Of a stretch of DNA of 39,110 bases, positions 9,371-20,571 are shown piece by piece (positions within the stretch are counted from its first letter, which is position 1; every line of letters starts with the position of its first letter). The position numbers and the translations under genes were made by a program. The DNA is from Glutinoglossum americanum (taxonomy: Eukaryota; Ascomycota; Geoglossomycetes; Geoglossales; Geoglossaceae). The stretch is taken from assembly GCA_020080175.1 (NCBI GenBank), contig JAGHQL010000218.1, positions 1 through 39,110 on the forward strand, given 5' to 3'. The notes beneath the pieces are model-generated. The model was not told the origin of the DNA and did no database searches. It saw nothing but the letters and a program-made list of their open reading frames with translations.

Positions 9371-12300
9371 TGCTGTTGGTTAGCCTCGTGTTGGCGGAAT
9401 GGTCACGGGGGTTAGCAGTTGCACAATGTACGTAGACGTAGCTAGCTCAATAGAATAGAATTGACTTAAATACTGTATAACATTCAAGGCTACCCGCAGG
9501 GCCCCTATATGCTCAGTGGTGTTGAGTCCAGGCTGCCAATGGCCGACTCAGGGGTAAAAAGGGGTAATTTGCCAGACCGCGAAACAGCGTAGTATGGCAA
9601 GTCTCATACCAGCTGGATCTAGTAGGAAGTAAACAAAAAGCAGCTCTCACATAGGGAAGGGTCCAGCTGAGCACCATAGCTAACTAGCCATTCCTAGATA
9701 GGAAGTGAGCGTTAGGGCAGGAAAGTTTTCATATGGTAGATGTCATAGACTCGAAGCCAAGAACGTCTTTCGGAGGCGGAAAGGGCACCGAAAACAACAA
9801 AACCCCTTCGGGAAGCACCGGATCCGTATACGCGAGTCTGGAAATTCTATGTCACCGACCGGTCACCGTCAACTCGCGCTCAAGGAAGCCAAATGCTGCA
9901 TCGCATACTAAAAAGTAGAATGTTCCAAGGTGATATAGTAGGGTACAATTTAAACAAATTCTAGCGGGTTGATCCGTGAGGCGTGTCTGTTACACCTGAC
10001 AGCCCTGGCGGGATGAAGGCGACAAACAGAGACTAAATTCTGTGCTGAGAGATCTTCACTACCAAGATTTCCAGGTTAAGAAGCGATGCCGATCTTTCAC
10101 AGATACCATGCAAGAAACTACGACTGACGATATAAATCGAGCCGCGGTTTCCTCGCAGTTTGGAGACAGTCAGCACGCCTCTGAAATCCCCCCCAACAAC
10201 ACTTTTGTGACTGAGCAGATCGCACCGACAAAGCAAAACTTCGATGGTCACACCTGGCGCCTCCATGACAGAGATTTCCATTGAGGGCATTTCAGTGGAA
10301 AGAATTGGGCTTTTTACCTCTGAACAAGTATCTCTGTCAGCAACAAGGGCCAGATGGGGCTTGCTCCTAGAGGTGTCAGAACTGGGAATGAGATCCGCCA
10401 ATTCTAAGTCTGCGACATCACAGCTATTGTTCGTCACCTTGATTAAGCACAAGTACCGTCACACCGACATGCAGCACTCGGCCCAGCGTCTCTGGTTAGG
10501 GTCGTGGGCGGGAGGAACCGAGATCTTGTAGCCAGAGCTTTATCGGCTAAGAGGTGGAACGAGAAGCCGGTATACTTGGATGCTGGATCTCTGGAGACTC
10601 TCAAGTTTAGTGTATTGGATAGGAGGATTGCTATTGATAGAGTGAGGCTGTCAGACCAGGCTTCGGATGACAAAGTCAATTGCCGGTGGCTGGCGCAGAT
10701 CTTCGATGGCTTACTGGCTAATCTACTTAACAGAGAGGGGATCGGAAATGTTGAATTAACATCGAATCTCACAATCTTAAGCATAGCCTAAACATTGCCA
10801 AAATGCCGGTAACGGAGATGGAGGTCACTGGGCTCGTGGGTCAAGACCGGGTTTCTCTACATCCGCAGCAACAGATTCGTCAGCACCACATCCCGAGCCT
10901 TTACATGCCTCTAGTCAAAGGGAGGTGGACGCGGGAACCTCTACCATCCCATCCTATGATCTAATCGAGTCCTGGCTTAGGATCACCCCCTCACTCAGTA
11001 TGAACATTGTTTTTCGCCCACCGAAGTCCATTTCTCTCATTAATAAAACCCCCAAACATCATGGGGACAGACATCCTCACCTCTTCCTTCTGTACTCCAT
11101 GGATTCCAAAATAATAGAATCCTACGCCCCTGCCTTATCCCTCTCCTGCTTCGCATTCTGGACCGTCGGTTTCGGCTGCTGGATTTTGACCCTTTCCCCT
11201 GGCTCCTTAGCCTCTTCACAGACACAATCCTTAAATGTAACATCGGCTCCGCCCACAAACTCTAGTATAACACAGTCACTAAAGACACCCCCGTGACTGC
11301 ATTCTTTGCTGGTACTGTGGAGGCAAAAGTTCAACCGGTAGGTAGAAGGATGACGAATTGAAATGGGCGAGCCTAGCTAATGAAGCTGTCTCTGCTAAGC
11401 CTATGTCTAATAGCTGGCCAGTGTTACAATACATAAGGGTGTAAACGCGGGTATAGAAATGTCCACCACGGCGTGATTGTTTAGCTACAGATCTGGTGGG
11501 TTAATAGGCGCTGGTGTCGATCAAGCGATTGGTCTGAGGAGGAAGCAGTTGCAGATCTGGGGCCTGCGAGTGGGGAAGAGTGGAAGAGACTTTGGATACT
11601 TTGGCCTTTGGCGCTGTTGCTTGGTGTAGCTTTTACGGTAGGGTTACACCCGCAGGTTAGTAGGGGTGCGAAATTGGTGCTGTGTAAGGTTCCCAAGAAG
11701 AGTCATAAGGGGCTTGCTTGTTATTGCAAGTTTGAGGGACAGCCTATCACCAGGAGGTCGTTAGCGAAGAGGATTAATTCATCTTATCACCACTGCTGCC
11801 TGAAATATACCCTTTGTGGATCTGTTTGTCGGTGCCCTTGTAAGAATACAAACGAGGGACGGGCTCTAACAAAACCATAAAGTATCACAGCATCACAGAA
11901 GATTACACGTACAAGTTTGCCAGTCTGTGCAAGCAGAATAGACTGAGAGCTACTCCACTAACCGGAGTATACTGTTATGTGGATTGGAAAAAGAACCTAT
12001 ATCCTAGTCACTAACCCCACCTCTGCCTTCTCTCCAGCTCACACTATTCCTTTTTGCATGACGGTAATTCGCAATTCGATGTGATTCTGTACGTCAAGCC
12101 AGCATGTCCGAAGCTGTCTCGCCATGCTACATGCGGAAGACCAGCGCATTCCCACCAGCTCGACCGAATTGCAATATTCTTCGGAACTGAGACCTACAAA
12201 GTTTATATGGTTTACCGCGCATACAGCATTCATGTTAATCCAAAATCCATCATGATACACTAGGCCCGAGAAGAGGTATAAATGCTAATGGTCAGTTATA

Positions 12301-12539
12301 AAGCCCAAGAATGAGAAGCTAAGAATATATTGCCTGAATGCAAAACTTTAGTTGCCTTCGTCCAGCATTCGATATCGGTAATGCCTCGGTAATTTGCCTA
12401 TGGTGGATCGATCTCCAGTGACTACGAGTATCTAGGAGGAACCTGTTGGTGGCGTAGACTGCATAGGTTCTGAGATATGGAATCCCTCTACCCAAAGAGC
12501 ATCTTGGAGGAAAACTAGATGATTTTGCGAGTTTGGAAC
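9371..12539. other. Long gene-poor region with unassigned open frames
   Basis: No gene is recognised with confidence. Three plus-strand open stretches were considered. About 10240-10450 contains MTEISIEGISVERIGLF, which resembles the C-terminal strand of HET proteins and may be a tail of the relic at 8771. About 10500-10791 is open without an ATG near its start and matches nothing I know. About 11485-11880 is open and encodes a hydrophobic segment (PLALLLGVAFTVG) then a cysteine-rich tail (CCLKYTLCGSVCRCPC), also without an ATG. The rest is AT-rich and stop-rich. Confidence 0.4.
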
Positions 12540-12700
12540 TTAAAGTAGAGCCGACCTCCTGTTATCTCGCTATCTAATAAAAGCTTCGTGATTAAGAGGC
12601 TATTTGCAGGTCCCACCCACTCGACCAGGATTTCTAGCCTTATGTCCTTTATAATTCGGAGCGTGAAGAGCTTCAAGGCATTTGCATTTTTCTTCCTTTA
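12540..12700 (-). pseudogene. Relic of a NACHT-type (NLR-like) STAND gene
   Basis: One minus-strand frame reads LKEEKCKCLEALHAPNYKG, then ARNPGRVGGTCK, then LLNHEAFIR and RRSALL. This follows the linker just before the NACHT P-loop in fungal NLR-like proteins, whose usual form is CL.ALR.S.Y...K.RNP.RV.GTC.WFL.H..F..W....LLWVSADPG. The positions where that pattern has tryptophan read as stop codons, as G-to-A change would give. The P-loop itself and the remaining domains are not preserved. The piece is short, so the assignment rests on this one motif run. Confidence 0.45.
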
Positions 12701-13567
12701 GAGGCTGATGTTTGGCCTTTATAGTCGCCTCTGCGTATTGAAGTGAGTATCCTCAAGCACAAGATGCTTTTCAAGAACTTATGAGAATACTTATGGGAAT
12801 ACTTATGTTTAAGGTCTGCGATGTCCATCAAAAGGCACGTTATTAACAATGTCAGTCTGGGGAATCTCTAGACTTTGAAGAGATCAATTCGTGCTATTAG
12901 GAGAGAGAATGGTTGTATTTCTCCCCATACCCAGTTTAGGTGGCTATACAAAAAAAGCATTTAGGGTACGGAGGTCTACAATTAAGAGCAAGCTCACGCC
13001 TCCTGCCCATCACGTTCGGGCAGGTGAGCCACGCCGCCCTGAGTGGTGACTCGACGGGGTGACCGTTCAATTCCATCTTTAGTACTGTCCACTAACGTTC
13101 CATTCCCCTTCACCGCGTGCGAGCCCCGGCGAAGCCAAGCTGGCAAGTTCCGACTAAGGGGCCTTGCTGTGGTTAGGTGGTCCGGGATCCCCCAGGCAAA
13201 CATAGGAAATCATATCATGAGATCCCTGAAGCCACCCTCCATTACCACGAGGAGCTGAAAACGAAACGGCTGAGAGACTTTGCTGCTGCTATCCCTTGTT
13301 AGCCCCGGGGCACACCCCTTCCAAGATATCCTGGGTGTTAATGTTGGGGAGGGATCGAGCCAGGAAACCCGAGAGGATCCTACACCTTTATAGGCGAGCG
13401 GATTGGCTTGATTTGCTAGCTAGATTTCGTATGATGATTATCAGCCTTGCCTAGGCATCGCACCAATCTCCAACATAAAATAGCTATCCCGCCCCTGCTG
13501 ACCGAAGACAAACGAGCCTTCTCTACAGTATATGCGACCAACAAATTAAAAAACAAAAAAATAAAAA
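12701..13567. other. Intergenic region upstream of the ceramidase gene
   Basis: No gene is seen. The stretch contains dispersed-repeat copy 2 (about 12998-13101) and, next to the ceramidase start, an A-rich leader (13545-13567). The proximal several hundred bases presumably hold the ceramidase promoter, but no clear TATA box stands out. Confidence 0.5.
12998..13101 (+). repeat. Dispersed hairpin repeat, copy 2
   Basis: A hairpin CCTGCCC-(9 nt)-GGGCAGG at 13002-13024 is followed by a segment (13045-13101) that aligns with 83-140. The differences are mostly transitions, plus one indel. The hairpin stem differs in sequence from copies 1 and 3, but the arrangement is the same: a GC-rich hairpin first, then the GGTGA.TC..GGGGTGA block. 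Confidence 0.5.
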
Positions 13568-16212
13568 ATGAACAGCATCTCGCAGTGGAACGGTTGGTTA
13601 AGGTGGCAGGGCGGAAGTAGCTGGCGGGCTCCAACGAGAGCCAGGGGCGAGGATGCCGAAAATGCGTCCCTTAAACGCCAGAGTGATTTCTCCGATGAAG
13701 AAATCATGCTCAGGAAGCTTAATAGCACTGCAGGTTACGACAATAGGCCATTGTTTGGATACTATTATCGCCCCGAACAACCGAGACTCGGCAAGTGGAG
13801 TCGCTACCGGCGCGCTATTGTGGTAGCGACTGCGTGTCTTGTCTTCCTGGTCTTGCGTCCACTGAGCTTGATGATTGGACCTTCGGGATGGGGCATTTCG
13901 AACATTGGAATTTTCGGAGGCTCTGGAAGTTGCACAGGGGCTCTTTGTGCGGCCGATCCCGATGAGTTCTTGATTGGCGTGGGAAAGGCAGATATTACTG
14001 GGTAGGCGTGCATGCTCGCTCTATCTCGAAACAGAAACTTACTTACCTACTACCTTGTGCGCTAGTCCCGTAGTAGAGCTAAATTTGATGGGTTATGCCA
14101 ATACCGCTCAAACTGGCACAGGCCTCCGACAGCGACTCTACTCGCGAGCGTTCATAATAGGCAGTGTGGACAACCCACAGGACAGGTTTGTCTACGTGGT
14201 ACTGGACGCGCAATCGTCCGACACCAATATACGATATGGAATTCTTTCTGGTCTCGCCGAGCTTAGCTCAGAGTATTCCGTGTATGGGCAGAAGAATGTT
14301 GCAGTGACGGGGACTCATAACCACGCGGGGCCGGGGGCGTGGGCGAACTATTTGCTTCTACAGATTACGAGTTTGGGGTTCGACAAGCAGAGCTATCGTG
14401 CTATTGTTGATGGTGCTGTGTTGTCGATCAAACGGGCGCATGAAAGCCTCACACCCGGACATCTTACCTTCGGATATACAAAAATCGACGATGCAAATAT
14501 CAACCGAAGTCCGTCGGCGTATCTTGCAAATCCCGCAGCAGAAAGAGCCAGGTACTCCACAGATGTCGACAAGGATATGACCCTGTTGAGATTTCAGCGT
14601 GCTTCCGATAAGAAAAATATCGGAGTGCTGACATGGTTCCCAGTCCACGGCACGTCACTACTGGGGAACAACACGATCGTAGCTGCCGATAACAAGGGTG
14701 TGGCTGCGTGGTTATTTGAGCAGAGCGTTGGGGATGGCATCGTCGCGGGATTCTCGCAGTCAAACGTCGGGGATTCATCACCGAATATTAAAGGCGCTTG
14801 GTGTGAGGACGGTAGCGGGAGTCCTTGCAGCTTTGAGCAGAGCCTGTGTGGTGGGAAGGCTTCACCGTGTCATGGACAAGGTCCTTTTACCGCACAATTC
14901 GACAACGGTGCAAAGAGTTGCTTCGAAATAGGACGAAGGCAGTTCTCCGGAGCGTTGAAAATCTACGTCAGTCAATACCCTTTCACACTTGGTGTGCTCA
15001 GTCGCTAACGGCCAACGCAGAACTCGCTCGATGCCACCGGCATGCCACTCAGGGGCGGCGTTGTCCGATACGCACACAGCTCCCAAGACATGTCTAACTT
15101 CGCTTTCACCCACCCCAACGGCACCCCCGTCTCCACTTGTCCCGCCGCCCTCGGGTACTCCTTTGCAGCCGGCACCACCGACGGCCCCGGCCCCTTCGAT
15201 TTCACGCAAGGCCAATCCGGGAACCCAACTTCTAACCCCCTCTGGGGACTGGTCGGTGGGGCTCTCAAGGACCCCAGCCCCGAGCAAAGGGCCTGTCATG
15301 CCCCCAAACCCATTCTCTTGGACGTTGGCGAGATTACGTGGCCCTACCTATGGTCCCCGAATATTGTGGATGTACAGCTCTTGCGCGCGGGTCAGATGAT
15401 CTTTATTATCGGTCCAGGTGAGGTGACGACAATGTCGGGACGGAGGTGGAAAGAGGCGATTGCGGATGCAGCGGCAGCGAATCCGCAGGTGATCGATGTG
15501 GGGCTTTCGCCGTTGGTGGTGCTGGGCGGACCCGGGAACACATACACGCACTATATCGCCACAGAAGAGGAATACGGAGTTCAGAGATATGAAGGCGCAT
15601 CGACACTCTACGGTCCGCACACGCTCAATGCTTACATCAACCTTACCGTCACGTATGTTTCGCACCTCTCGTCTGCGGCGCGGTCGTCCCCGCCGGCGGG
15701 TCCGCTGCCTCCAAATAATGTAGATGTCTCTCTAAGCTTTATTCCGGGTGTCGTATACGATAATCCTCCGATTGGCAAATCTTTTGGGCAGGTCTTGAAA
15801 GATGTCAGCCACGCTACACCATATCACAGAGGGGACGTTGTGAGCGCGACATTCCAGGGCGCAAACCCACGGAACAATCTCCGGCTGGAGGGCACATATG
15901 CCGCTGTTGAGAAAAAACTGGACGACAGATGGTTCGTGGAAAGGGACGACGCGGATTGGAGTCTACTATATCAGTGGAGGAAGGTGGATGGGCTCTTGGG
16001 AACCAGCGAGGTTACACTCACTTGGGAGATTGATGAAAATGCGGACCGTAAGTTGGAGCTTGAATACCATTTTAATCGTCGCGGATATGTATACTGATCT
16101 AGGCGATACAGCGGGGACATATAGGTTCCGATACTACGGCGATGCGAAGCAGCCTTTCACGGGCAAGATTAACGCATTTGTGGGCACGAGCAACACCTTT
16201 ACTATTGTTTGA
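13568..16212 (+). CDS. Neutral (non-lysosomal-type) ceramidase, N-terminally membrane anchored
   Basis: Four exons: 13568-14001, 14066-14966, 15021-16047 and 16112-16212, with introns of 64, 54 and 64 nt, encoding about 820 residues. The family cleaves the N-acyl bond of ceramide to give sphingosine and a fatty acid. Family residues are visible: GTHNHAGPGAW (about 227-237, zinc His), WFPVHGTSL (about 335-343, second zinc His), NVGDSSPN (about 379-386, nucleophile Ser), PGEVTTMSGRR (zinc Glu) and GNTYTHYIATEEEY (zinc Tyr). The last exon restores PGTYRFRYYGD and a beta-rich immunoglobulin-like end. In place of a cleavable signal peptide, about 80 hydrophilic residues precede one hydrophobic segment (IVVATACLVFLVL, about 80-100). 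This suggests a type II membrane anchor with the catalytic domain in the secretory lumen or outside. The start is the first ATG after an A-rich leader. Confidence 0.92.
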
Positions 16213-17109
16213 GATGGCGCCCCGCAAGTCTCTCACAGCAATATTGTGCAGTAAATTTAATGAAATTTGCTAGAAATAAGGGTTATGAGATTTCGGTCAC
16301 TTGGATTGGATGGAGGCTTTCCTGTTGAATGCTTTTCTTTTTTTTGGCTTACTGTAAGATTTGTTGGTAGTAGCGGCTTGCAATGATGTCGCCGGCGATC
16401 AGGGCAAGCGGCGAGGGTGGCCGAGGGCTCATGGGATCGTTGGTAGGTTCGCAAGGGTGTCACGGCGTAGCTAGAGGGCTTGAGGAGTAGTTTGAAGGTA
16501 GGCGGAACGTCACGAGGGTGGAGTAGAGGGCTGTCAGGAGAATTTGATATAAGTTTATAGAGTAGTATTGAAGACGAGAGGTTGCATGAAGACGGAAGGT
16601 GTGTTGACGATTTGATGACTAAGCTGGTAGGCTGGCCACTATGATAACGGCAAACTACAATAAACAGACAGGTGGCATGGGCTTATCCCATGACATGAAG
16701 CGAGGAGATTCAGGCATGGATTGCACACATACCAGAACATGTTGAGAAAATTATTGAGTAAAAAGGGGGAAATAAGTATAAGGGGGGTGGAAATAAGGGC
16801 TCACCGGTGCCTAGAAGGGGAAGAGTAGTTGTACGCAGCTCTAAAGGTCAGAACGGGGTATGTCGCAGAGAGCTTTTTGCGTTGTGGCACATAATTAGGA
16901 CACTTTTAACTGGGTTTAGGTATCCTGCAACTGTATACAGGGCCAAAGCTGCCTAAGCGAATAAAACCCAACGACTTTTCTCATCGTCCTCCGTAGCCAA
17001 TACAATTTCTATTTACATTGCCTATTCGTAACAGTATGAGCTCATGCCCATATTATGCCACTGAATCGATCTCCGTATTGCAGTAGCGTTCTGCGCATAG
17101 CGTAATGAA
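16213..17109. other. Intergenic between convergent genes, no gene seen
   Basis: The ceramidase and oxidase genes converge on this stretch, so it should hold both 3' ends. It is purine-rich with G runs near 16760-16800. No coding frame, tRNA or clear repeat was found. Confidence 0.5.
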
Positions 17110-19215
17110 TTAAGATCCAGCGGGAGGTAGGATCTGTGCCTGCCACTCGTTCAGGAAGCGGCCGTTTGGGTCGAGCTCGTCGCGGATGGTACGCCAGCGC
17201 TCGTACTGGGCGTACATGCCGCGCATCTGATCCGCGGAGGGATCACGCATCAGCTGGCCCCAGTGGGTACGGACCTCATTACCGAACCTCTGCCGGAGCG
17301 CCTCCTCATACCCGTCAACCATCTCCTGTGCGTGCTTGTTTGCGCCGGTGAAGATAAACTCGAAACTACAGTAGTCCTTGGGGCAGCCAAGCATGGCGGG
17401 GATTCCACGCATAAACCGCATCGAGAACGGTGCGGTCTCATATATCTTGCGCCTGGCGAACTGAGCGGCGACGTCCCGGATGACGTCGAGTGCTTGGAGG
17501 TAATTATCGTTCTCGAGGGGAACGTAGATGCTGCCAGCAAAAGCCGGAATCTCGCTCGTGCCGTGGCCGAGATTGAAGACGTTGAAGCTGCGATCGACGT
17601 AGGCATCATCAACCAGAGAGTTCAGTGCATTGTCGAGGAGCCATGGAGTCGCCTGCGGGGCAATCTTGATGATGGTATTGACGGTCCACACAAGGAGGTC
17701 GCGTAAATTTTCCTGAATCCACACGGGGATCGCGGGGCGAGTGAAGCGCGCTCCTAGCTCGACGGTGCGGACCAAGTCACGGCCAGGCGGTTCAAATGTA
17801 AATCTATCGTCATTGTCGACAACAATCGGATGGCGGGAGGTTATGATCACCAGGTCGCTGTACGGGTTGAGCACGAACTCGAGATAGTAGGCGCTGAATG
17901 GATGAGTTGCAAAACCACCATCCTTGCCATCGGAGATCCTTGGCTGCTCCTTTGCCAGGTCAGCTGGCTTGCCTCTGGCACCTGAAAGCTCGTGGATCTT
18001 TCCATCCCTAAGTTTCTCCCTCAACTCGTTAATCTTGACGGTAGTACGTATCTCATTCAGGTGGAAAGCATCGGTGACCTCCAGGACATAAGACTGAACA
18101 ACACCCATGGTGCCGATGTTGATAAGAGCCGCGTAGTAATAGTCGTCTTCCTGGATCAGCCGGATCTCGGGACGCTCCACCGTAAGTCTCCCAGGATCTG
18201 TGATTCCGCTGCCGGGCTCGATCCGGACCAGGCTTCCATCAGTGCAGACGAGATCGATGCTAACGATCATGTCCGCCAGTGGGCCGCGCGAGGGGACGGA
18301 ACTGTGAGTGCCAGTGGGGAACACACCACCGATGGTCTGCTGGTCCCAGCCACCGAGTGCGGGAAGCGACTTTTTGTGCATCCACAGAAAGCGGTTCGCT
18401 TCACGGAGGTGATGACCAGATCCACAGCGCACCAGATTGCCGAGACGATCGCCAAGATCGTGGCGATAGACATTGGGTTCTTCGGTGACGAATGCAAACC
18501 GCTTCATGCATTCCGGAGCGACGTACACATCGGTCGACAAGGCTGCCCTGGACCACGAGTGTCGTGCACCGCCAGCCTTCACCTTGGCTCCAGGAATGTT
18601 CTGATCGACCCATGCGAGAGCCGTTGGCAACTCATCGAGCGTCGGACTGAGGGTGATGCGTGGTAGCCAAGTAAGATTTTTGCCGTGGTTGACCTCTTCC
18701 ACGGGAACGAGGGCATTCACCCACGGCGCGCTGACCGACGGTTCCTCGGTGGGCCGGGCGGTCTCTCTCAATTGATAGCCGTGTTCCTCACGAACAATAT
18801 GACTGATAACCTTACGGCTATCAACAATGTAGGTCTGTGGAGCAAGTGGGTTGCCACCCAGAGGAAGCCCGCCGATGCGAAGTTCGCTATAGCGGACGCT
18901 GGAGATCGTCTTTACGACGTACTCGAAAGCGACCCATTCGGAGAGTGCCCTCAATACCAGAAAAACATTCTTTCCTCGGCGACGGCCCACCTCATCGAGG
19001 GCGCGTCCGAGAGTCTCGAACCGTAACTCGGTAGTTTCGGCTTGAAGGGTCTTTTCGGCTAGCACTTTGGGCTTCCAGTGAAGGGCAGGCGGGTCCACCG
19101 TGTCATGCAGATGCTCATATCGCTCCCTTAGTCGCAGGTCGCCGGGAGGGGCTGCAGGCGGTGCGGGGCTGCTGGCAGGCGCTTCGGTGGTGTGGGGGTC
19201 CGTTTCGGTTTCCAT
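17110..19215 (-). CDS. FAD-linked sugar-1,4-lactone-oxidase-like protein (ALO family)
   Basis: Single exon of 701 residues from the ATG at 19215; the frame stays open a few codons further upstream without another ATG. From about residue 180 it reads as a FAD-binding PCMH domain. It has KAGGARHSWS (His about 219, the usual place of covalent flavin attachment), LPALGGWDQQTIGG, then FPTGTHSS. The C-terminal half matches the D-arabinono-1,4-lactone oxidase domain, including CSFEFIF and THWGQLM near the end (the usual motif is HWGK) and LDPNGRFLNEW. Yeast ALO makes erythroascorbate in mitochondria; here the substrate is unknown. Two features set it apart: an N-terminal extension of about 170 residues with no recognised domain and a Pro/Ala-rich start, and no obvious transmembrane helix. 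Codon use is GC-rich relative to the flanking repeats. Confidence 0.85.
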   Translation of the reverse strand: METETDPHTTEAPASSPAPPAAPPGDLRLRERYEHLHDTVDPPALHWKPKVLAEKTLQAETTELRFETLGRALDEVGRRRGKNVFLVLRALSEWVAFEYVVKTISSVRYSELRIGGLPLGGNPLAPQTYIVDSRKVISHIVREEHGYQLRETARPTEEPSVSAPWVNALVPVEEVNHGKNLTWLPRITLSPTLDELPTALAWVDQNIPGAKVKAGGARHSWSRAALSTDVYVAPECMKRFAFVTEEPNVYRHDLGDRLGNLVRCGSGHHLREANRFLWMHKKSLPALGGWDQQTIGGVFPTGTHSSVPSRGPLADMIVSIDLVCTDGSLVRIEPGSGITDPGRLTVERPEIRLIQEDDYYYAALINIGTMGVVQSYVLEVTDAFHLNEIRTTVKINELREKLRDGKIHELSGARGKPADLAKEQPRISDGKDGGFATHPFSAYYLEFVLNPYSDLVIITSRHPIVVDNDDRFTFEPPGRDLVRTVELGARFTRPAIPVWIQENLRDLLVWTVNTIIKIAPQATPWLLDNALNSLVDDAYVDRSFNVFNLGHGTSEIPAFAGSIYVPLENDNYLQALDVIRDVAAQFARRKIYETAPFSMRFMRGIPAMLGCPKDYCSFEFIFTGANKHAQEMVDGYEEALRQRFGNEVRTHWGQLMRDPSADQMRGMYAQYERWRTIRDELDPNGRFLNEWQAQILPPAGS

Positions 19216-20571
19216 TCCAACCCGTTTAAGATGCCACAACAACTCAAGAAGCTATTGATGCGCTAAGAACGTAGTTTTACAGCATTCAGAGCTTTAATCC
19301 GTAAAACAGATAGGACAAGGGAGGAGGATGGAGTATTTATGAAGGGAGGACAGCTCCCAAGAGCTCTGTCAAAAACGCGCGTCAAGCAGCTTCTGATTTA
19401 CCCATCGCAGCGGGTGTCCAGCTGACCACTCGTCCGCCACTGCCAAAGTTGGTTGGGATCAACGTCCGCCCATCCAATCGATAGGTGGTATTCTTCTCAA
19501 TCACTGCATCAAGATTCTTCAGCTCCGAACAGCATTGCTAGCTGAACCGAAAGTGATGGGGATGCTTCTAAGATACAGACGGCCATCTGTAACATTTAAA
19601 ATAAATTTAAATTTACAAAAAACCCATCTTTTTTATATTTTTAACATTATAAAAGGTAAAATTTTTCAATATATGGTAATTCAAAGAAGAGAATAAAAAA
19701 AGAAGTTAAGGTTTAAAAGTCTTTACGACAAAAGTGGTCGCTGTTTTAGGGAAAAGAGTAACTGCCACTAATTGTCCAAGTTAGGCTAGCCAACGCTTAA
19801 GCCCAAATCATCCCCCAATAGGCATCATCCCCTAAACCAAATCTTAGGCACTTGTTCGGCTTTGTTGAGGTCCTTCGTAGACTCTTAGTTAGGAATTAAT
19901 CGAGTAATACTTTTACTCTTTATTAGTCCGTGAATCCTGAACCTGAATGGGACTGAAGGCGGGGTAATCATGAAGCATGGACGTGCCCTCACACCTCGTC
20001 TATTTTGATCCTGAAGCATTGGTAGTGGGAATCATCTCGTTCCTGCGGCGAAAGCACTGGCTCTCCATGCGAAGACATTTTTTCTAGAGGTATATAATGT
20101 ATGTGGTGATTGGAGTCAAAACTTCTAGTCCCTCTGTCGCAGCAAGCATCTTCACTGGGATAATTGCTCCATTTGGCGCGTTCCGGGTTATTCGGTCTGG
20201 ATGAAGACACCTAACAAGCTCCGCGGGAAAAGACCTCATGCAGAGCCCACAAGAAGCAGAAGGCAAGAGGCAGCTGTAGCGAACGTCGAGCGACAAAGCG
20301 GCAGGTGGTAGGCGGCCTTATCGCTGTTGAATAATAAACTATGCTTTAAATAGCGGGCCTCACGTTAATTACTACCTATGGTTGGTTATTAGTTCCCGGC
20401 TCTGATCCTAATTAGGTTCGGAGACTTGGAAACCCCCCTCCCCACTAGCGCTTGATATATTCCCTATGTGATGATTTCCTCGAGCAAGGGCCAACTATCA
20501 GTCATAGACCAAGAATAACATTAAATGACTTAAAGGTTATCATTTACACTCTCTCATGCGACAGTTTAGGT
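19216..20571. other. Intergenic, partly very AT-rich
   Basis: No gene is seen. Positions about 19595-19720 are strongly AT-rich, with runs such as AAATAAATTTAAATTTA. A transposon-like block follows at about 19725-19880. The oxidase promoter should lie nearest 19216; the 3' end of the polymerase-helicase gene is at 20572. Confidence 0.5.
19725..19880 (+). repeat. Possible DNA-transposon terminus
   Basis: The block includes ACAAAAGTGGTCGCTG, then GGGAAAAGAGTAACTGCC, then AATTGTCC and AAATCATCCCCC. From memory this recalls the non-coding ends of pogo/Fot1-type elements in ascomycetes. No transposase and no inverted partner were found, so it is at most a remnant. The family call is a weak inference. 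Confidence 0.22.

Noticed and set aside
9733-9918. 61-codon frame, Ser/Lys-rich
   Set aside because: No domain, no splice context, and an overlapping frame is equally open.
17250-17706. Open frames on both strands inside the lactone-oxidase gene
   Set aside because: GC-rich coding DNA leaves other frames open; only the 701-residue frame has family motifs.
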